From the NCBI GenBank assembly GCA_904380375.1, contig CAJFID010000021.1, forward strand, positions 10,376-74,375: a DNA stretch of 64,000 bases. The letters are read 5' to 3'. This stretch comes from Avimonas intestinalis (GTDB lineage: Bacteria; Bacillota; Clostridia; Oscillospirales; Acutalibacteraceae). The translations under genes were made by a program, and so were the position numbers. The notes below the pieces were generated by a model. It saw only the letters and a list, made by a program, of their open reading frames with translations. It made no database searches and had not been told where the DNA came from. This document shows, piece by piece, positions 1-11,721 of this stretch (positions are counted from its first letter, which is position 1; each line of letters starts with the position of its first letter).

Positions 1-2710
<2,710 letters not shown>

Positions 2711-2837
2711 TCACAACTTCCTCCTTCAAGGATTGAAAATTTGAGAAGGACTCCCCGGCAGGACAAAAACGCGCCCCGCGCACTCCCTGGCGGGCGCTGT
2801 TGCCGGAGGTTTCGGTGCGGCCCAAGCCCAGACGCAA

Positions 2838-2873
2838 AACAACGGTTTTCCCGAGGGGAAACGCACCGTTGTT
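2838..2873 (-). promoter_or_regulatory. Inverted repeat in the oxidoreductase leader
   Basis: AACAACGGT (2838-2846) and ACCGTTGTT (2865-2873) are perfect 9-bp arms, with a second inner pairing TTCCC/GGGAA. The repeat starts just downstream of the minus-strand -10 at 2874-2879, so it would form a stem at the very 5' end of the transcript or act as a DNA operator. It does not match the Rex operator. Function not known. Confidence 0.6.
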
Positions 2874-2902
2874 ATACTACCACTTTTCGCCGGAAGTGTA
2901 AA
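2874..2902 (-). promoter_or_regulatory. Probable sigma-A promoter of the pyruvate:ferredoxin oxidoreductase gene
   Basis: On the minus strand TTTACA (2897-2902), a 17-nt spacer and TAGTAT (2874-2879). The -35 matches consensus at 5 of 6 positions and the -10 at 4 of 6. The start codon is about 160 nt downstream. Confidence 0.6.
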
Positions 2903-3078
2903 CCTTAAAACCGGGGTTTTTCGCGGGTTTTTAAAAAAATTTACAAGCGGGCCCGCAGGCAACCGCCGTGTAATACCAAAATCGGCGGTATTTGCCTTCC
3001 GGAGCATGTCATGCCGGAAAATCGCGCTGTACCGCGGTTTTCCGGCCTCCAATCGTCCCCCATCGCGCACAGCGCCGG

Positions 3079-3107
3079 TTGACAGGCGGAAAAAAACCCG
3101 ATATTAT
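3079..3107 (+). promoter_or_regulatory. Strong sigma-A promoter of the CNNM/CBS gene
   Basis: TTGACA (3079-3084), 17-nt spacer, TATTAT (3102-3107). It leaves a leader of about 190 nt before the start at 3304. I see no recognisable riboswitch (no M-box pattern) in that leader. Confidence 0.8.
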
Positions 3108-3303
3108 TAGACTTAATACTTTTTTCTGCTTTCCGGGCGCTTTTTGATTGGTAATTTTTTAACGACGGCTTAACGAAGGGCGGCGGGAAGAGGAAAAGGC
3201 ACGGGAGCGGGCGCGGCCCGACCCGATCTTTATTATTATGAAATTGGACGGTGTTTCCCGCCTGCGCGGGCGCTGTCCGCAAAGAAAGGGGAAATCATTC
3301 CAC

Positions 3304-4731
3304 ATGCCTTCCGACCCTGAACCTGCGGGCAATTTATGGCTCCAGATCCTGTTGCTGATCGTCCTGATTTTCGTCAACGCGTTTTTTGCCGCGTCGGAAA
3401 TCGCGATCATTTCGCTCAACGACAACAAGATCCGCAAAATGGCCGAAGAGGGGCATAAAAAAGCCAAGCAGGTGCTCAAGCTGACCGCGGATTCCTCAAA
3501 CTTCCTGGCGACGATCCAGATCGGCGTTACCCTGGCCGGGTTCCTGACCTCCGCCACGGCGGCGCAGACCCTGGCTGAGCCGCTGGCCAATTGGTTTATC
3601 GGGCTGGTCCCTTCGCTGGCGGGCTATTCCAGCGTTATCCACACGGTCAGCGTGGTGCTGATTACCCTGATTATGTCGTATTTCTCGCTGGTGTTCGGCG
3701 AGCTGGTGCCGAAGCGGGTGGCGATGCAGAAGGCGGAGTCCCTTTCCTTTCACGCCATCGGGATCCTGCGGGCGGTGGCCCTTGTCACCCGGCCGTTTGT
3801 CAAACTCCTGTCCGTGTCGACCAACCTGGTGGTGCGGCTGTTCGGCATGGACCCCCACGCCGACGAAGAGAACGTCACCGAAGAGGAAATCCGGATGATG
3901 GTGGACGTCGGCGGCGAGAAGGGCGTCATTGAAGATGTGCAGAAGACAATGATCGACAACATCTTTGAGTTTGATGACCTGACGGCGGAAGACATCATGA
4001 CCCCCCGCACCGATGTGGAATCGGTCGAGGTGAGCGACGGCATCGCGGAAGCTCTCCGGGCCGGCGTAGACGGCGGCTATTCCCGCCTGCCGGTGTATGA
4101 GGAAGACATTGACAACATCATCGGCGTGCTGTACGTCAAGGACCTGCTGCCCTATGTGGGGCAGGAGATCCCCAAGGACATCACCATTCGCCACATCGTG
4201 CGGGAGACCTATTTTGTCCCCGGCACCAAGAAATGCGGCGACCTGCTGTCCGAAATGACCGAAAAGCATATCCAGATGTCCATCGTGGTGGACGAATACG
4301 GCGGGTTCGCCGGCATCGTTACGATGGAGGACCTGCTCGAATCCATCGTGGGCAACATCCAGGACGAATACGACCACGAGGAGGAGGAGGTCACGAAGCT
4401 CGGGGAAAACGAGTTTGACGTCGACGGCTCCCTGAGCATTGACGAGCTCAACGAGCAGCTCGGCTTGAAGCTGCCGGAGGGGGATTACGATACGGTGGCC
4501 GGCTATATCATGGACGTGCTGGGCCGGATCCCCGAGGAGGAGGAGCACCCGTCCGTCGTCTTTGAAAACGTCACCCTGACCGTGATGAAGATGGATGAGC
4601 GCCGCATTGAGCGCATCCACGTCCGGGTGGAGCCCCGCCCCGCCGAGCCGGACGGGGAGGAGAAGCCCGGCGATAAGGAAGACAAGGCGGAAAAAAAGCG
4701 TTCCCGCGACCGGGAAAAAGAGAAGGAATAA
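3304..4731 (+). CDS. CNNM/CBS-domain membrane protein (HlyC/CorC 'hemolysin' family)
   Basis: A 475-residue inner-membrane protein of the family linked to magnesium (or cobalt) efflux and historically called hemolysin C. Order: an N-terminal CNNM (DUF21) region with several membrane spans from residue 12 to about 190 (FVNAFFAASEIAIISLND, then FGELVPKR), a CBS pair at about 205-320 starting TAEDIMTPRTDVES, a CorC_HlyC domain at about 335-415, and a charged Lys/Glu/Asp tail. The ATG at 3304 is preferred over an in-frame ATG at 3238 because the latter has no ribosome site; 3304 has GAAAGGGGAAA upstream, at a slightly long spacing. It is a single-gene unit ending at the palindrome 4772-4803. Transport of a particular ion cannot be read from sequence. 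Confidence 0.9.
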   Translation: MPSDPEPAGNLWLQILLLIVLIFVNAFFAASEIAIISLNDNKIRKMAEEGHKKAKQVLKLTADSSNFLATIQIGVTLAGFLTSATAAQTLAEPLANWFIGLVPSLAGYSSVIHTVSVVLITLIMSYFSLVFGELVPKRVAMQKAESLSFHAIGILRAVALVTRPFVKLLSVSTNLVVRLFGMDPHADEENVTEEEIRMMVDVGGEKGVIEDVQKTMIDNIFEFDDLTAEDIMTPRTDVESVEVSDGIAEALRAGVDGGYSRLPVYEEDIDNIIGVLYVKDLLPYVGQEIPKDITIRHIVRETYFVPGTKKCGDLLSEMTEKHIQMSIVVDEYGGFAGIVTMEDLLESIVGNIQDEYDHEEEEVTKLGENEFDVDGSLSIDELNEQLGLKLPEGDYDTVAGYIMDVLGRIPEEEEHPSVVFENVTLTVMKMDERRIERIHVRVEPRPAEPDGEEKPGDKEDKAEKKRSRDREKEKE

Positions 4732-4771
4732 GGCATCCGGCGGGCTGTCCGTCCGCCGATCCCCTTAAAAT

Positions 4772-4803
4772 ACAAGGAGGGCCACAGCTGTGGCCCTCCT
4801 TGT
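4772..4803. terminator. Bidirectional terminator, perfect 32-nt palindrome
   Basis: ACAAGGAGGGCCACAG is followed directly by its reverse complement. It lies between the convergent CNNM and acetyltransferase genes; the T-rich side (TATTTTAAG) is on the minus strand, so it best serves the acetyltransferase transcript. Confidence 0.8.
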
Positions 4804-4957
4804 GCCGTCTATTGGGCAGCCGCCTATCCGGCCTGCCGCCTGCTTGGCGGCTTATACTCCGCGGCTCCGCGGGCCGCCGCGCCGTCGGCTCTCCGCGCTT
4901 GGCGGGAGGCCCTTCCCTGTTGGCGTCCGCCGCCCTGTTCGGGAGCCAGGCGGGCCG

Positions 4958-5872
4958 CTACGCGTGGGAAAGGGCGGGGAACAGGACGGCGTTTTCCCGG
5001 AAATACCCCTCCTGCCCCTTTTGGATAAACAGGGTACAGTCGTCTTCCTTGTACGGGCGGGGGAGGCAGCCGTCCGGTCTTTCCGCCGGCGGGAAGCCCA
5101 GGACCACCCGCCCTCCGGCGCCGCCGGCCAGGGCGCGCAGCACCGCCGGCAGGGGCGCGCCCGCCTTGCCGAAAAGATCGGAGACCAGCAGCCCCTCCGG
5201 CGTGCGGGAAAGGACACCGGCCAAATCCCATTCCGGCAGGGCGAAGAACGCGTCCTTTAGGAAGCCGCTCGCGTAAAAGAGGGCCAGGCTGCCGCAGGAA
5301 ACCCGGATTTCGGAATAGGGGTTGCCCTCCTGCGCCCGCTGCACCAGGAACTGCCGGTCGGCCGGGTCGTCCATGTCGAGCGGCCGGCAGGCGGCGGGCG
5401 GGGCCGCCCCCTGCGCCGGAAGGTCCAGCGTATACTGCGTCTCTTCCACGGGGACAAAGCCGAACTTCGGGTAAAAATCCAGCACCGAGTCGTTGGCGAA
5501 CAGATAGACAAGGTCCGCTTTGCCCGCCCACTCCGCCAGCACCCGCTGCATCAGGAACCGGCTGAGCCCCCGGCGGCGGTAGGGCTCCGCCGTCATCACC
5601 GTGCCGAGCTGGATGCCCCGCACCGGCTTTCCGGCGATTACCAGCGCCATCCGGTTGACCGAGACGTTGGCAACCACGGCCTCCCCGTCCAGCAGCGCGT
5701 AGGGGACGTAGCTCTCGTCCCAGCCGCCCAGGTCCTGCCAGCGGCGGAAGTCAAAGCCGTAGGTCGCCCGGGTCAGCGCGTTGAAGCTGTCCCGCACCGC
5801 CGGATTATCCCGGACGGCGCTGGTCAAACGGTACGATTGCCCGTGGATGCGGACCGGTTCCATTTCAGCCAT
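4958..5872 (-). CDS. GNAT-family N-acetyltransferase
   Basis: A 304-residue protein with an acetyl-CoA-dependent acyltransferase fold near residues 30-150. The acetyl-CoA loop is visible in QLGTVMTAEPYRRRGLSRFL, followed by LVYLFANDSVLDFYPKFGF, which corresponds to the last GNAT strand. The long C-terminal half beyond residue 160 gives it the size of two-part GNAT proteins, but a second domain cannot be assigned with certainty. The substrate is unknown. The start ATG at 5872 follows GGAGGGG; a second ATG lies 3 codons later. It is the last gene of a minus-strand run with the nucleoside hydrolase and YhhN genes, although the 216-nt gap leaves co-transcription open. Confidence 0.85.
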   Translation of the reverse strand: MAEMEPVRIHGQSYRLTSAVRDNPAVRDSFNALTRATYGFDFRRWQDLGGWDESYVPYALLDGEAVVANVSVNRMALVIAGKPVRGIQLGTVMTAEPYRRRGLSRFLMQRVLAEWAGKADLVYLFANDSVLDFYPKFGFVPVEETQYTLDLPAQGAAPPAACRPLDMDDPADRQFLVQRAQEGNPYSEIRVSCGSLALFYASGFLKDAFFALPEWDLAGVLSRTPEGLLVSDLFGKAGAPLPAVLRALAGGAGGRVVLGFPPAERPDGCLPRPYKEDDCTLFIQKGQEGYFRENAVLFPALSHA

Positions 5873-6088
5873 GGAATCCCCTCCTTTTCGTTTGAAGAAA
5901 AAGCCTCATTGCCAAATGGGAACGCCCGATTACCCGGGAAGCCGGGCCTTGGGGCTTTGAGGTGCGCGCCTGCTGGAGCGGCAGAGGCAGGCAGCCGGCC
6001 TGGGGCAAAGCGCCGGGAAAGCAGCGGGTGCCTCCGCCAAATCCAAGGGAGGGACGGCGTCCCGCCGCCCCGCCCTTAGCCAGCCTCG

Positions 6089-7015
6089 TTATTTCATCGC
6101 CAGCTTTTTGAACAGGTCGGCGAATACCTTGTCCCGGTCGATGAAATACACATACTTCATCAGATGGCGGGTTTCGTCGTGGCTGTAATGCCCGTCGTAG
6201 GAAACGATCGGGCTGTGGACGACCTTATCAAGGGTGAAATCCTTATCCAGCAGCCAGGCGACCGCGGTCACGTCCCAGATCACGCGGCTCCACAGGGTTT
6301 TGCCGCAGCGGACCTCTTCATCCTCTTTGACGATGCTGTACAGGTAATCGCACAGCTGGTTCTTGCCCACGATCCAGCGCTCGAGCTCGGGGCCGGTGGT
6401 GGTAAAGTGGGTGACCACCCCCATGCAGGGCAGCTGCACCAGCGGCACGCCGCAGCCGAAGACCACCCGGGCAGCGGCGACGTCCTGGATCAGGTTGAAT
6501 TCGCGGGTGTCCGGCCAGGTCCAGGCATGCCCGCCCAGCCAGACCAGCACGATTTTTTTCGCAATCTCCGGCTGCATCAGCAGGGCGGAGGCCACGTTGG
6601 TGATCGCGCCGATCGCCACTACATACAGGGGCTGGTCGTCCGGCTGCGCCATCGCGCGCTCCACCAGGTTTTCCGCCGCCGGGGAGGCCACCGGCGTCTC
6701 CTCATCGCTCAGGTAGGCGTCGGAGCCGCGGTAGGTCACGGCGAGCAGGTCCTCCCGTCCGCAGAGCTTGAGGATGTTGGCGATTTCCTGATAGCTTTTT
6801 TCCATCCCCTCGCCCGGGGTGGCGGCCTTCTGGTTGGTGAAGGGGGCGGCATAAACCGCCTTCAGGTTCAGCTTGTCCGCCGAGCGGATCAGGTAAGCCA
6901 GTGCAAACTGGTCGTCCACCTCGTTGTAGGTGTCGGTATCGAGCACGACGTCGATTTTGCCCGTGGGCTTTTCCAGCCGGCGGAGAAGGAATTCGTTGGT
7001 GTTGATTGCTTGCAT
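6089..7015 (-). CDS. Inosine-uridine-preferring nucleoside hydrolase family protein
   Basis: Cleaves the N-glycosidic bond of ribonucleosides, giving base and ribose, in salvage. The 308-residue length is normal. The calcium-binding Asp cluster is visible near the N-terminus as VVLDTDTYNEVDDQFALAYL; later come AIGAITNVASALL and an EFN motif (TREFNLIQDVAAARVVF). The ATG at 7015 is chosen because AAAGGAG lies 8 nt upstream; an in-frame ATG at 7051 has none. A second nucleoside hydrolase domain occurs in the fusion gene at 54097, from a different branch (DTDIGGDIDDA). Base preference is not readable. Confidence 0.9.
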   Translation of the reverse strand: MQAINTNEFLLRRLEKPTGKIDVVLDTDTYNEVDDQFALAYLIRSADKLNLKAVYAAPFTNQKAATPGEGMEKSYQEIANILKLCGREDLLAVTYRGSDAYLSDEETPVASPAAENLVERAMAQPDDQPLYVVAIGAITNVASALLMQPEIAKKIVLVWLGGHAWTWPDTREFNLIQDVAAARVVFGCGVPLVQLPCMGVVTHFTTTGPELERWIVGKNQLCDYLYSIVKEDEEVRCGKTLWSRVIWDVTAVAWLLDKDFTLDKVVHSPIVSYDGHYSHDETRHLMKYVYFIDRDKVFADLFKKLAMK

Positions 7016-7121
7016 GGTGATTTCTCCTTTGCTGTGGTATCGTTTACGCAAACCGGCGCTTACCCGCAGGATACGCCGGGTCTCGTAGCAAAAAGGACGG
7101 AGCCGCCCGGCCCGTGCGCGG

Positions 7122-7775
7122 CTACAGCCACACCGACAGGGCGATCAGATACAGCCCGGCGTAGTAGCAGGCCAGGCTGAACACGTCGCGGCGGCGGGGG
7201 GTCTTGTCCCCGTCCAGCAGGTTGCGCGCGAGCGTCAGGTCGGAGAGGGCGAACAGCGCCGCGCCGCCGGCCAGCACCATCGTCCCCGGCAGGGGCGGGA
7301 GCCCCAGCGCCATCGCCAGCATCCCCAGCACCAGCACGGCGTAGAGCAGGAAGGGGACCAGCCGCCCCTTCATCTCCCGGAAGCGCTTGCGGAAGGCAAA
7401 CGCCGCCGCCCCGTACAGGACGAGGAACACCGGGAGGGAGAGCAGCGTCGGCGCCGCGTAAACCAGGAACGCCGCGATAAAGAGGAGATGGGCGGCGGCG
7501 AAGGCGCCCATCCCGGCAAAGAGGTTTTTCTCAATGGCGATGTCGCCGGCCAGGCAGAGCACCAGCCCCGCCAGCAGCCACCAGAACCCCCGGAAGCCGC
7601 CCACCAGGCAGCCATTGAGGCAGAACAGGATGTTTACCGCGGTGCACAGCCCTTTGACCGCGAGTGCCTGCCCCGCCTCCCCCCGCCATTTCAGGCGGAA
7701 GTACAGGGGGAAAAGGATGCCGAACAGGACGGCTGCCGGGAAGGCCAGCAGCAGGATGTGCAGCATATAGGTCAT
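7122..7775 (-). CDS. YhhN/TMEM86-like multi-pass membrane protein
   Basis: A 217-residue, very hydrophobic protein with seven or eight likely membrane spans and short basic loops. Its pattern (LCLAGDIAIEKNLFAGMGAF followed by AHLLFIAAFL, later FALSDLTLARN) matches the YhhN family, whose animal members hydrolyse lysoplasmalogens; the bacterial function is mostly undemonstrated. The ATG at 7775 follows AAGGAGGGG; an in-frame ATG upstream at 7832 lacks a ribosome site. It is first in the minus-strand run and has its own promoter at 7821-7849. Confidence 0.75.
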   Translation of the reverse strand: MTYMLHILLLAFPAAVLFGILFPLYFRLKWRGEAGQALAVKGLCTAVNILFCLNGCLVGGFRGFWWLLAGLVLCLAGDIAIEKNLFAGMGAFAAAHLLFIAAFLVYAAPTLLSLPVFLVLYGAAAFAFRKRFREMKGRLVPFLLYAVLVLGMLAMALGLPPLPGTMVLAGGAALFALSDLTLARNLLDGDKTPRRRDVFSLACYYAGLYLIALSVWL

Positions 7776-7820
7776 GGGGCGCCCCTCCTTGGACAAGGGT
7801 AATGCCGAACGGGTGACCTT

Positions 7821-7849
7821 ATCATACCACAAGCGGCCGGCCGGTTCAA
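7821..7849 (-). promoter_or_regulatory. Promoter of the YhhN-like gene
   Basis: Minus strand TTGAAC (7844-7849), 17-nt spacer, TATGAT (7821-7826), with TGG before the -10. The start codon is about 45 nt away. Confidence 0.65.
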
Positions 7850-7927
7850 CCGGGAAATGCGGGGGTGTGGGAAGGAAAAATCCAACGGGTCACATACACT
7901 ATAATTCTATTTTATATAATTTTATAG

Positions 7928-7956
7928 TTGAAATCTGCAAAATATTGTGGTAATAT
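7928..7956 (+). promoter_or_regulatory. Promoter of the small membrane protein gene at 8018
   Basis: TTGAAA (7928-7933), 17-nt spacer, TAATAT (7951-7956), inside a strongly AT-rich patch. Confidence 0.65.
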
Positions 7957-8017
7957 TAACATGAATTGTTATGTGGGTATCCACCAGATAGAAGAAGGAA
8001 AATGGGGAGGGTGTATT

Positions 8018-8422
8018 ATGCGGAGGATCGGCTACGGGATCGGCCTGCTGTTGACCAGCGCCGCCGGCGTTTTGTACTGCTTCCTGGATGACAGCGTGCA
8101 GCGCGCGAGCATGCATACCTTTAATCTGACGCCGGTCAAGGTATTTTACTGGCTATGGCCCCTGCTGTTTGGGGCGCTGCTGGCGGCGACCCTGCTGCTT
8201 TCGCGGGCGACGCTGGCCGATATGGTGCTGAGCGGGCTTTTCGCCGCGGCCAACCTGGCCGCCTCGCTGGTATTGGTCAATGCTTTCTGGGTATTTTACC
8301 CGGTCTACAGCCAGCTGCTGGCCGGCGTTTTCACGGCGGCGGCGGTCGGGCAGCTTGCCGTCTTCCTCCGCCGTAGGAAACGGGCTCAGGGGCTTCCGGG
8401 ATCCTCCCCGCAAAGCGAGTAA
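8018..8422 (+). CDS. Small four-span membrane protein, function unknown
   Basis: A 134-residue protein not assigned to a named family. It shows four hydrophobic segments at roughly residues 4-21, 39-57, 63-82 and 88-108, and ends in a basic stretch (LRRRKRAQG). The ATG at 8018 follows GGGGAGGG at a suitable gap. It stands alone between its own promoter and the terminator at 8437-8469. Confidence 0.7.
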   Translation: MRRIGYGIGLLLTSAAGVLYCFLDDSVQRASMHTFNLTPVKVFYWLWPLLFGALLAATLLLSRATLADMVLSGLFAAANLAASLVLVNAFWVFYPVYSQLLAGVFTAAAVGQLAVFLRRRKRAQGLPGSSPQSE

Positions 8423-8436
8423 ATCGCATCGTATAC

Positions 8437-8469
8437 GCGGCCTGCCATCTTGTATGGCAGGCCGCTTTT
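8437..8469 (+). terminator. Rho-independent terminator
   Basis: Perfect 12-bp arms GCGGCCTGCCAT / ATGGCAGGCCGC with a 5-nt loop, followed by TTTT. Confidence 0.9.
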
Positions 8470-8558
8470 CCGTGGGAGGGAGCCGCGCGGCCCCGCCGGA
8501 TGTCGGCCCTCCTCCCTTTGCCCCCGCTGGGGGCTGGGGCGGGAGGAGGCCGGGCCAC

Positions 8559-8588
8559 TTGACAACCCCTTGGGAGAAAAAGTAATAT
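8559..8588 (+). promoter_or_regulatory. Promoter of fhs
   Basis: TTGACA (8559-8564), 18-nt spacer, TAATAT (8583-8588). A long GC-rich inverted repeat (about 8504-8553) lies directly upstream. Confidence 0.75.
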
Positions 8589-8692
8589 AGGTACAAAAGA
8601 CGCGGCGCCCGCCGTCTCCGGCAGAGGCCGCGCCGCCAACTGCGGCGGCTTTGGGCGGCATACCGCCCGGGCCGCGCGAAAGGATGACCGAA

Positions 8693-10381
8693 ATGAGCGA
8701 AACCAAACCATTCCAGTCCGACATTGCCATCGCCCAGAGTGTGGAGCCGCGGCCGATTGAGGAGATCGCCGCCGGGCTGGGGCTGACCCGGCAGGACATC
8801 GACCTGTACGGCAATTACAAGGCCAAAATCGGCCCCGGCGTGATGAAGCGGCTGGCGGATAAGCCGGACGGCAAGCTGGTGCTGGTCACGGCGATCACCC
8901 CCACCCCGGCGGGGGAGGGCAAGACCACCACCACCGTCGGCCTGGGCGACGCGCTGCACCGCCTGGGCAAAAACGTCGTCCTGGCCCTGCGGGAACCCTC
9001 CCTCGGCCCGGTGTTCGGCATCAAGGGCGGCGCGGCCGGCGGCGGCTGGGCGCAGGTGATCCCGATGGAGGACATCAACCTGCATTTTACCGGCGACATG
9101 CACGCCATCGGCGCGGCCAACAACTTGCTGGCCGCCATGCTGGACAACCACATCCACCAGGGCAACGCGCTGGGGATCGACGTGCGGCGCATCACCTGGA
9201 AGCGGTGCGTCGATATGAACGACCGGCAGCTCCGCCAGGTCACCGACGGCCTGGGCGGGCGGATGAACGGCGTGCCGCGGGAGGATGGGTACGACATCAC
9301 CGTCGCGTCCGAGATCATGGCGATCCTCTGCCTGTCGAATTCGCTGGCCGACCTCAAGCAGAAGCTGGCCCGCATCGTGATGGGCTACACCCGGGATGGG
9401 GAGCCGGTCACCTGCGCCCAGCTCAAGGCCCAGGGGGCGATGGCGGCCCTGCTCAAGGACGCGATCAACCCCAACCTGGTCCAGACGCTCGAGCACACCC
9501 CCGCCCTGATCCACGGCGGCCCCTTCGCCAACATCGCTCACGGCTGCAACAGCATCATGGCCACCAAGCTCGCCCTCAAGCTGGGGGACATCGTGGTGAC
9601 CGAGGCCGGCTTCGGTGCCGACCTGGGGGCGGAAAAATTCCTGGATATCAAATGCCGCAAGGCGGGGCTCAAGCCGGACGCGGTGGTGATCGTGGCGACG
9701 GTGCGCGCCCTCAAGCACCACGGCGGCGCGGCCAAGGACGCCCTTCCGCAGGAGGATCTCGCGGCGCTGCGCAAGGGGCTGCCCAATCTGTATAAGCACA
9801 TTGAGAACATCACCGAAAAATTCGGCCTGCCGGCCGTGGTGGCCATCAACCGCTTCCCCACCGATACCGAGGCGGAGCTGGAGCTGGTCCGCCGCGAATG
9901 CGCCGCGCGGGGCGTGAACGTCGCCCTGTCGGAGGTATGGGGCAAAGGCGGGCAGGGCGGCCTGGAACTGGCCGGGGAGGTCCTCCGCCTGACGGAGCAG
10001 CCCAGCCATTTCCGCATGATGTACGAGGACGGCTGCCCCCTCAAGCAGAAGGTCGAGGCCGTCGCGCGGGAAATTTACAACGCCGACGGGGTCGATTTCC
10101 TGCCCGCTGCGTCCAAGGAGCTTGACCGCCTGACCGCGCTGGGGTACGGGGACCTGCCGGTCTGCATTGCCAAGACGCAGTATTCCCTGTCGGACAACCC
10201 GGCCCTGCTCGGCTGGCCGGAGGGCTTCCGCATCACGGTCAAGAGCGTCCGGCTCTCCGCCGGCGCCGGCTTTGTCGTGGTGCTGACCGGCGACATCATG
10301 ACCATGCCCGGCCTGCCTCGCGTCCCGGCTGCCGAGAGCATTGACGTGGACGACGACGGCCGGATCACCGGGCTGTTTTAA
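8693..10381 (+). CDS. fhs: Formate-tetrahydrofolate ligase
   Basis: ATP-dependent ligation of formate to tetrahydrofolate, giving 10-formyl-THF for purine synthesis or the Wood-Ljungdahl methyl branch. At 562 residues it matches the family. The ATP loop TPAGEGKTTT is at 71-80, followed by family signatures LREPSLGPVFGIKGGAAGGG and FTGDMHAI. Two nearby ATGs (8684, 8693) are possible; 8693 is preferred because AAAGGA lies 8 nt upstream. The downstream phosphopantetheinyl transferase gene begins 29 nt later and probably shares the transcript. No other acetogenesis genes are in the window. Confidence 0.97.
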   Translation: MSETKPFQSDIAIAQSVEPRPIEEIAAGLGLTRQDIDLYGNYKAKIGPGVMKRLADKPDGKLVLVTAITPTPAGEGKTTTTVGLGDALHRLGKNVVLALREPSLGPVFGIKGGAAGGGWAQVIPMEDINLHFTGDMHAIGAANNLLAAMLDNHIHQGNALGIDVRRITWKRCVDMNDRQLRQVTDGLGGRMNGVPREDGYDITVASEIMAILCLSNSLADLKQKLARIVMGYTRDGEPVTCAQLKAQGAMAALLKDAINPNLVQTLEHTPALIHGGPFANIAHGCNSIMATKLALKLGDIVVTEAGFGADLGAEKFLDIKCRKAGLKPDAVVIVATVRALKHHGGAAKDALPQEDLAALRKGLPNLYKHIENITEKFGLPAVVAINRFPTDTEAELELVRRECAARGVNVALSEVWGKGGQGGLELAGEVLRLTEQPSHFRMMYEDGCPLKQKVEAVAREIYNADGVDFLPAASKELDRLTALGYGDLPVCIAKTQYSLSDNPALLGWPEGFRITVKSVRLSAGAGFVVVLTGDIMTMPGLPRVPAAESIDVDDDGRITGLF

Positions 10382-10409
10382 TCGCAACCGACGGGGAGGA
10401 GGCAGCCGG

Positions 10410-11207
10410 ATGGATCCATGGACAGGGGCACCGCGGGAGCTCTCCCTTTTCCTGGTGAACACCGCCGCCCTGCCCCCTACGGCGCTTGAGGAAATGGCCC
10501 GCGCCCTTCCTCCTGCCCGGAGGGAGGCGGCAGCCCGCCGCCGGGGTGCGGCGCGGGCGGAGACGGTGGCCGCTTCCTACCTGGCGCTGTACGCCCTCCT
10601 GGCCCCGGCAGAGGGCGAGCCCTACGGCCCGCGCGGGCCGGTTTGGCCTGGCGCGGAGGAGCTGCTCGGGGCCCGGCGGGCCGTCGCGCGGCTGGCGGAG
10701 CGGGCCGGCTGGCCGGTCGGCCCCTACGGGCAGCCCTTCCCGCACGGCTGCCCGCCGGCGGCTCGGACGCCCGGAGGGGGGCGGACGGATGAAAGCCCCG
10801 GCCCGCCCGCGTCTGCCGGCTCCGAGGCCAGGGCGCCGGCGCGGTATGTCAGCCTCTCCCATTCGCAGGGGGTGGCGGCGGCCGCCGCCTGCCCCGTCCC
10901 GGTGGGGCTGGATTTGCAGGGCGCGGTCCCGCAGGAGACGGAACGGCTGCTGCGCATTGCCCGCAAGCTCCACCCGGCCGAGCGGGAGCGGCTCGCCGCC
11001 CTGCCGCCCGCGGCGCTGCCGGACGCCTTCCGCCGCCTCTGGGCGGCCAAGGAGAGCGTGCTGAAGCTCTGCGGCCGGGGGCTGAGCCTGCCGCTGTCCG
11101 CCTTCGCCGTCCGGGAGGACGGGACGGGGCAGCTGGACGGGCGCGCTTTCCGTATCGCCGGCTGGGAGACCGGGGCCGGTTCCTTGGCCGCTGCGGTATG
11201 GGAATAG
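10410..11207 (+). CDS. 4'-phosphopantetheinyl transferase superfamily protein (Sfp-like)
   Basis: Would transfer 4'-phosphopantetheine from CoA to a serine of a carrier protein. 265 residues. Sfp-family signatures are visible: SHSQGVAAAAA at 149-160, VGLDLQ with metal-binding Asp168, and RLWAAKESVLKLCGRGL with WxxKE at 211-215. The N-terminal third is Ala/Arg-rich and poorly conserved. The start at 10410 follows GGGGAGGAGG. Position behind fhs suggests co-transcription. Its target could be the ACP encoded at 29919 or a secondary-metabolite carrier; no synthase is in the window. Confidence 0.85.
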   Translation: MDPWTGAPRELSLFLVNTAALPPTALEEMARALPPARREAAARRRGAARAETVAASYLALYALLAPAEGEPYGPRGPVWPGAEELLGARRAVARLAERAGWPVGPYGQPFPHGCPPAARTPGGGRTDESPGPPASAGSEARAPARYVSLSHSQGVAAAAACPVPVGLDLQGAVPQETERLLRIARKLHPAERERLAALPPAALPDAFRRLWAAKESVLKLCGRGLSLPLSAFAVREDGTGQLDGRAFRIAGWETGAGSLAAAVWE

Positions 11208-11357
11208 GGCGCGTCCGGTACCGGCGGCCGTGAGGCGTTTCCTGCCCGGCCCCTTTGACAGGGAGTCCCCCGCCGCCCTTTGCCCCGAGTCCTCTTGCCC
11301 TACGCCTTGCCGTCGGCAGGAGCCGGGAAGGCTGGAAGCCTGGCAGGTTTTTTCGGC

Positions 11358-11411
11358 AATAACAGGAGAAGCGCGGCCCCAACGGGCCGCGCTCTCCTGT
11401 TATTGCTTTTT
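11358..11411 (+). terminator. Terminator of the fhs unit
   Basis: A 21-bp stem with one bulge (AATAACAGGAG at its base, GCGCGGCCC near the loop) around CAAC, then GCTTTTTC. Confidence 0.9.
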
Positions 11412-11635
11412 CTATAGGTTTATGCGGGCACGGTGTCCTGCAGCGGATGCGCATTTTCGCCGGGCTTTCCATGAAGACGGGAAAGCTTCCGTATTATTCA
11501 GAATCCGCCGCACGAATGCCGGCAGGCCGCTTCCGCCGGCGGAACCGGCCGCAGGGCAAGCCGGATCGGCGCCGGGGTATGCGGACGGCATCCCGGCCTG
11601 TCCCCGGGGGCGCAAAGGGAGAAGCAAGGGCGCTG

Positions 11636-11681
11636 AAAATACAGAAAGAGGGCTGCATCTGCGGCCCTCTTTCTGTATTTT
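11636..11681 (-). terminator. Terminator of the XRE regulator gene, usable in both directions
   Basis: Perfect 18-bp arms starting AAAATACAGAAAGAGGGC with a 10-nt loop. The A/T ends give a T tract on either strand. Confidence 0.85.
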
Positions 11682-11721
11682 ACCTTATGTTTTGCATCAC
11701 AAACAGGGGACGCCCGACCTG

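Larger units (their letters stand above)
11208..11721. other. Gene-free stretch with two terminators
   Basis: Between the phosphopantetheinyl transferase and the XRE gene I find no credible coding region. It holds the terminators at 11358-11411 and 11636-11681, plus short GC palindromes between them. Confidence 0.6.

Noticed and set aside
8153..10462. Long minus-strand frame opposite fhs
   Set aside because: Shadow of a clear formate-tetrahydrofolate ligase gene.
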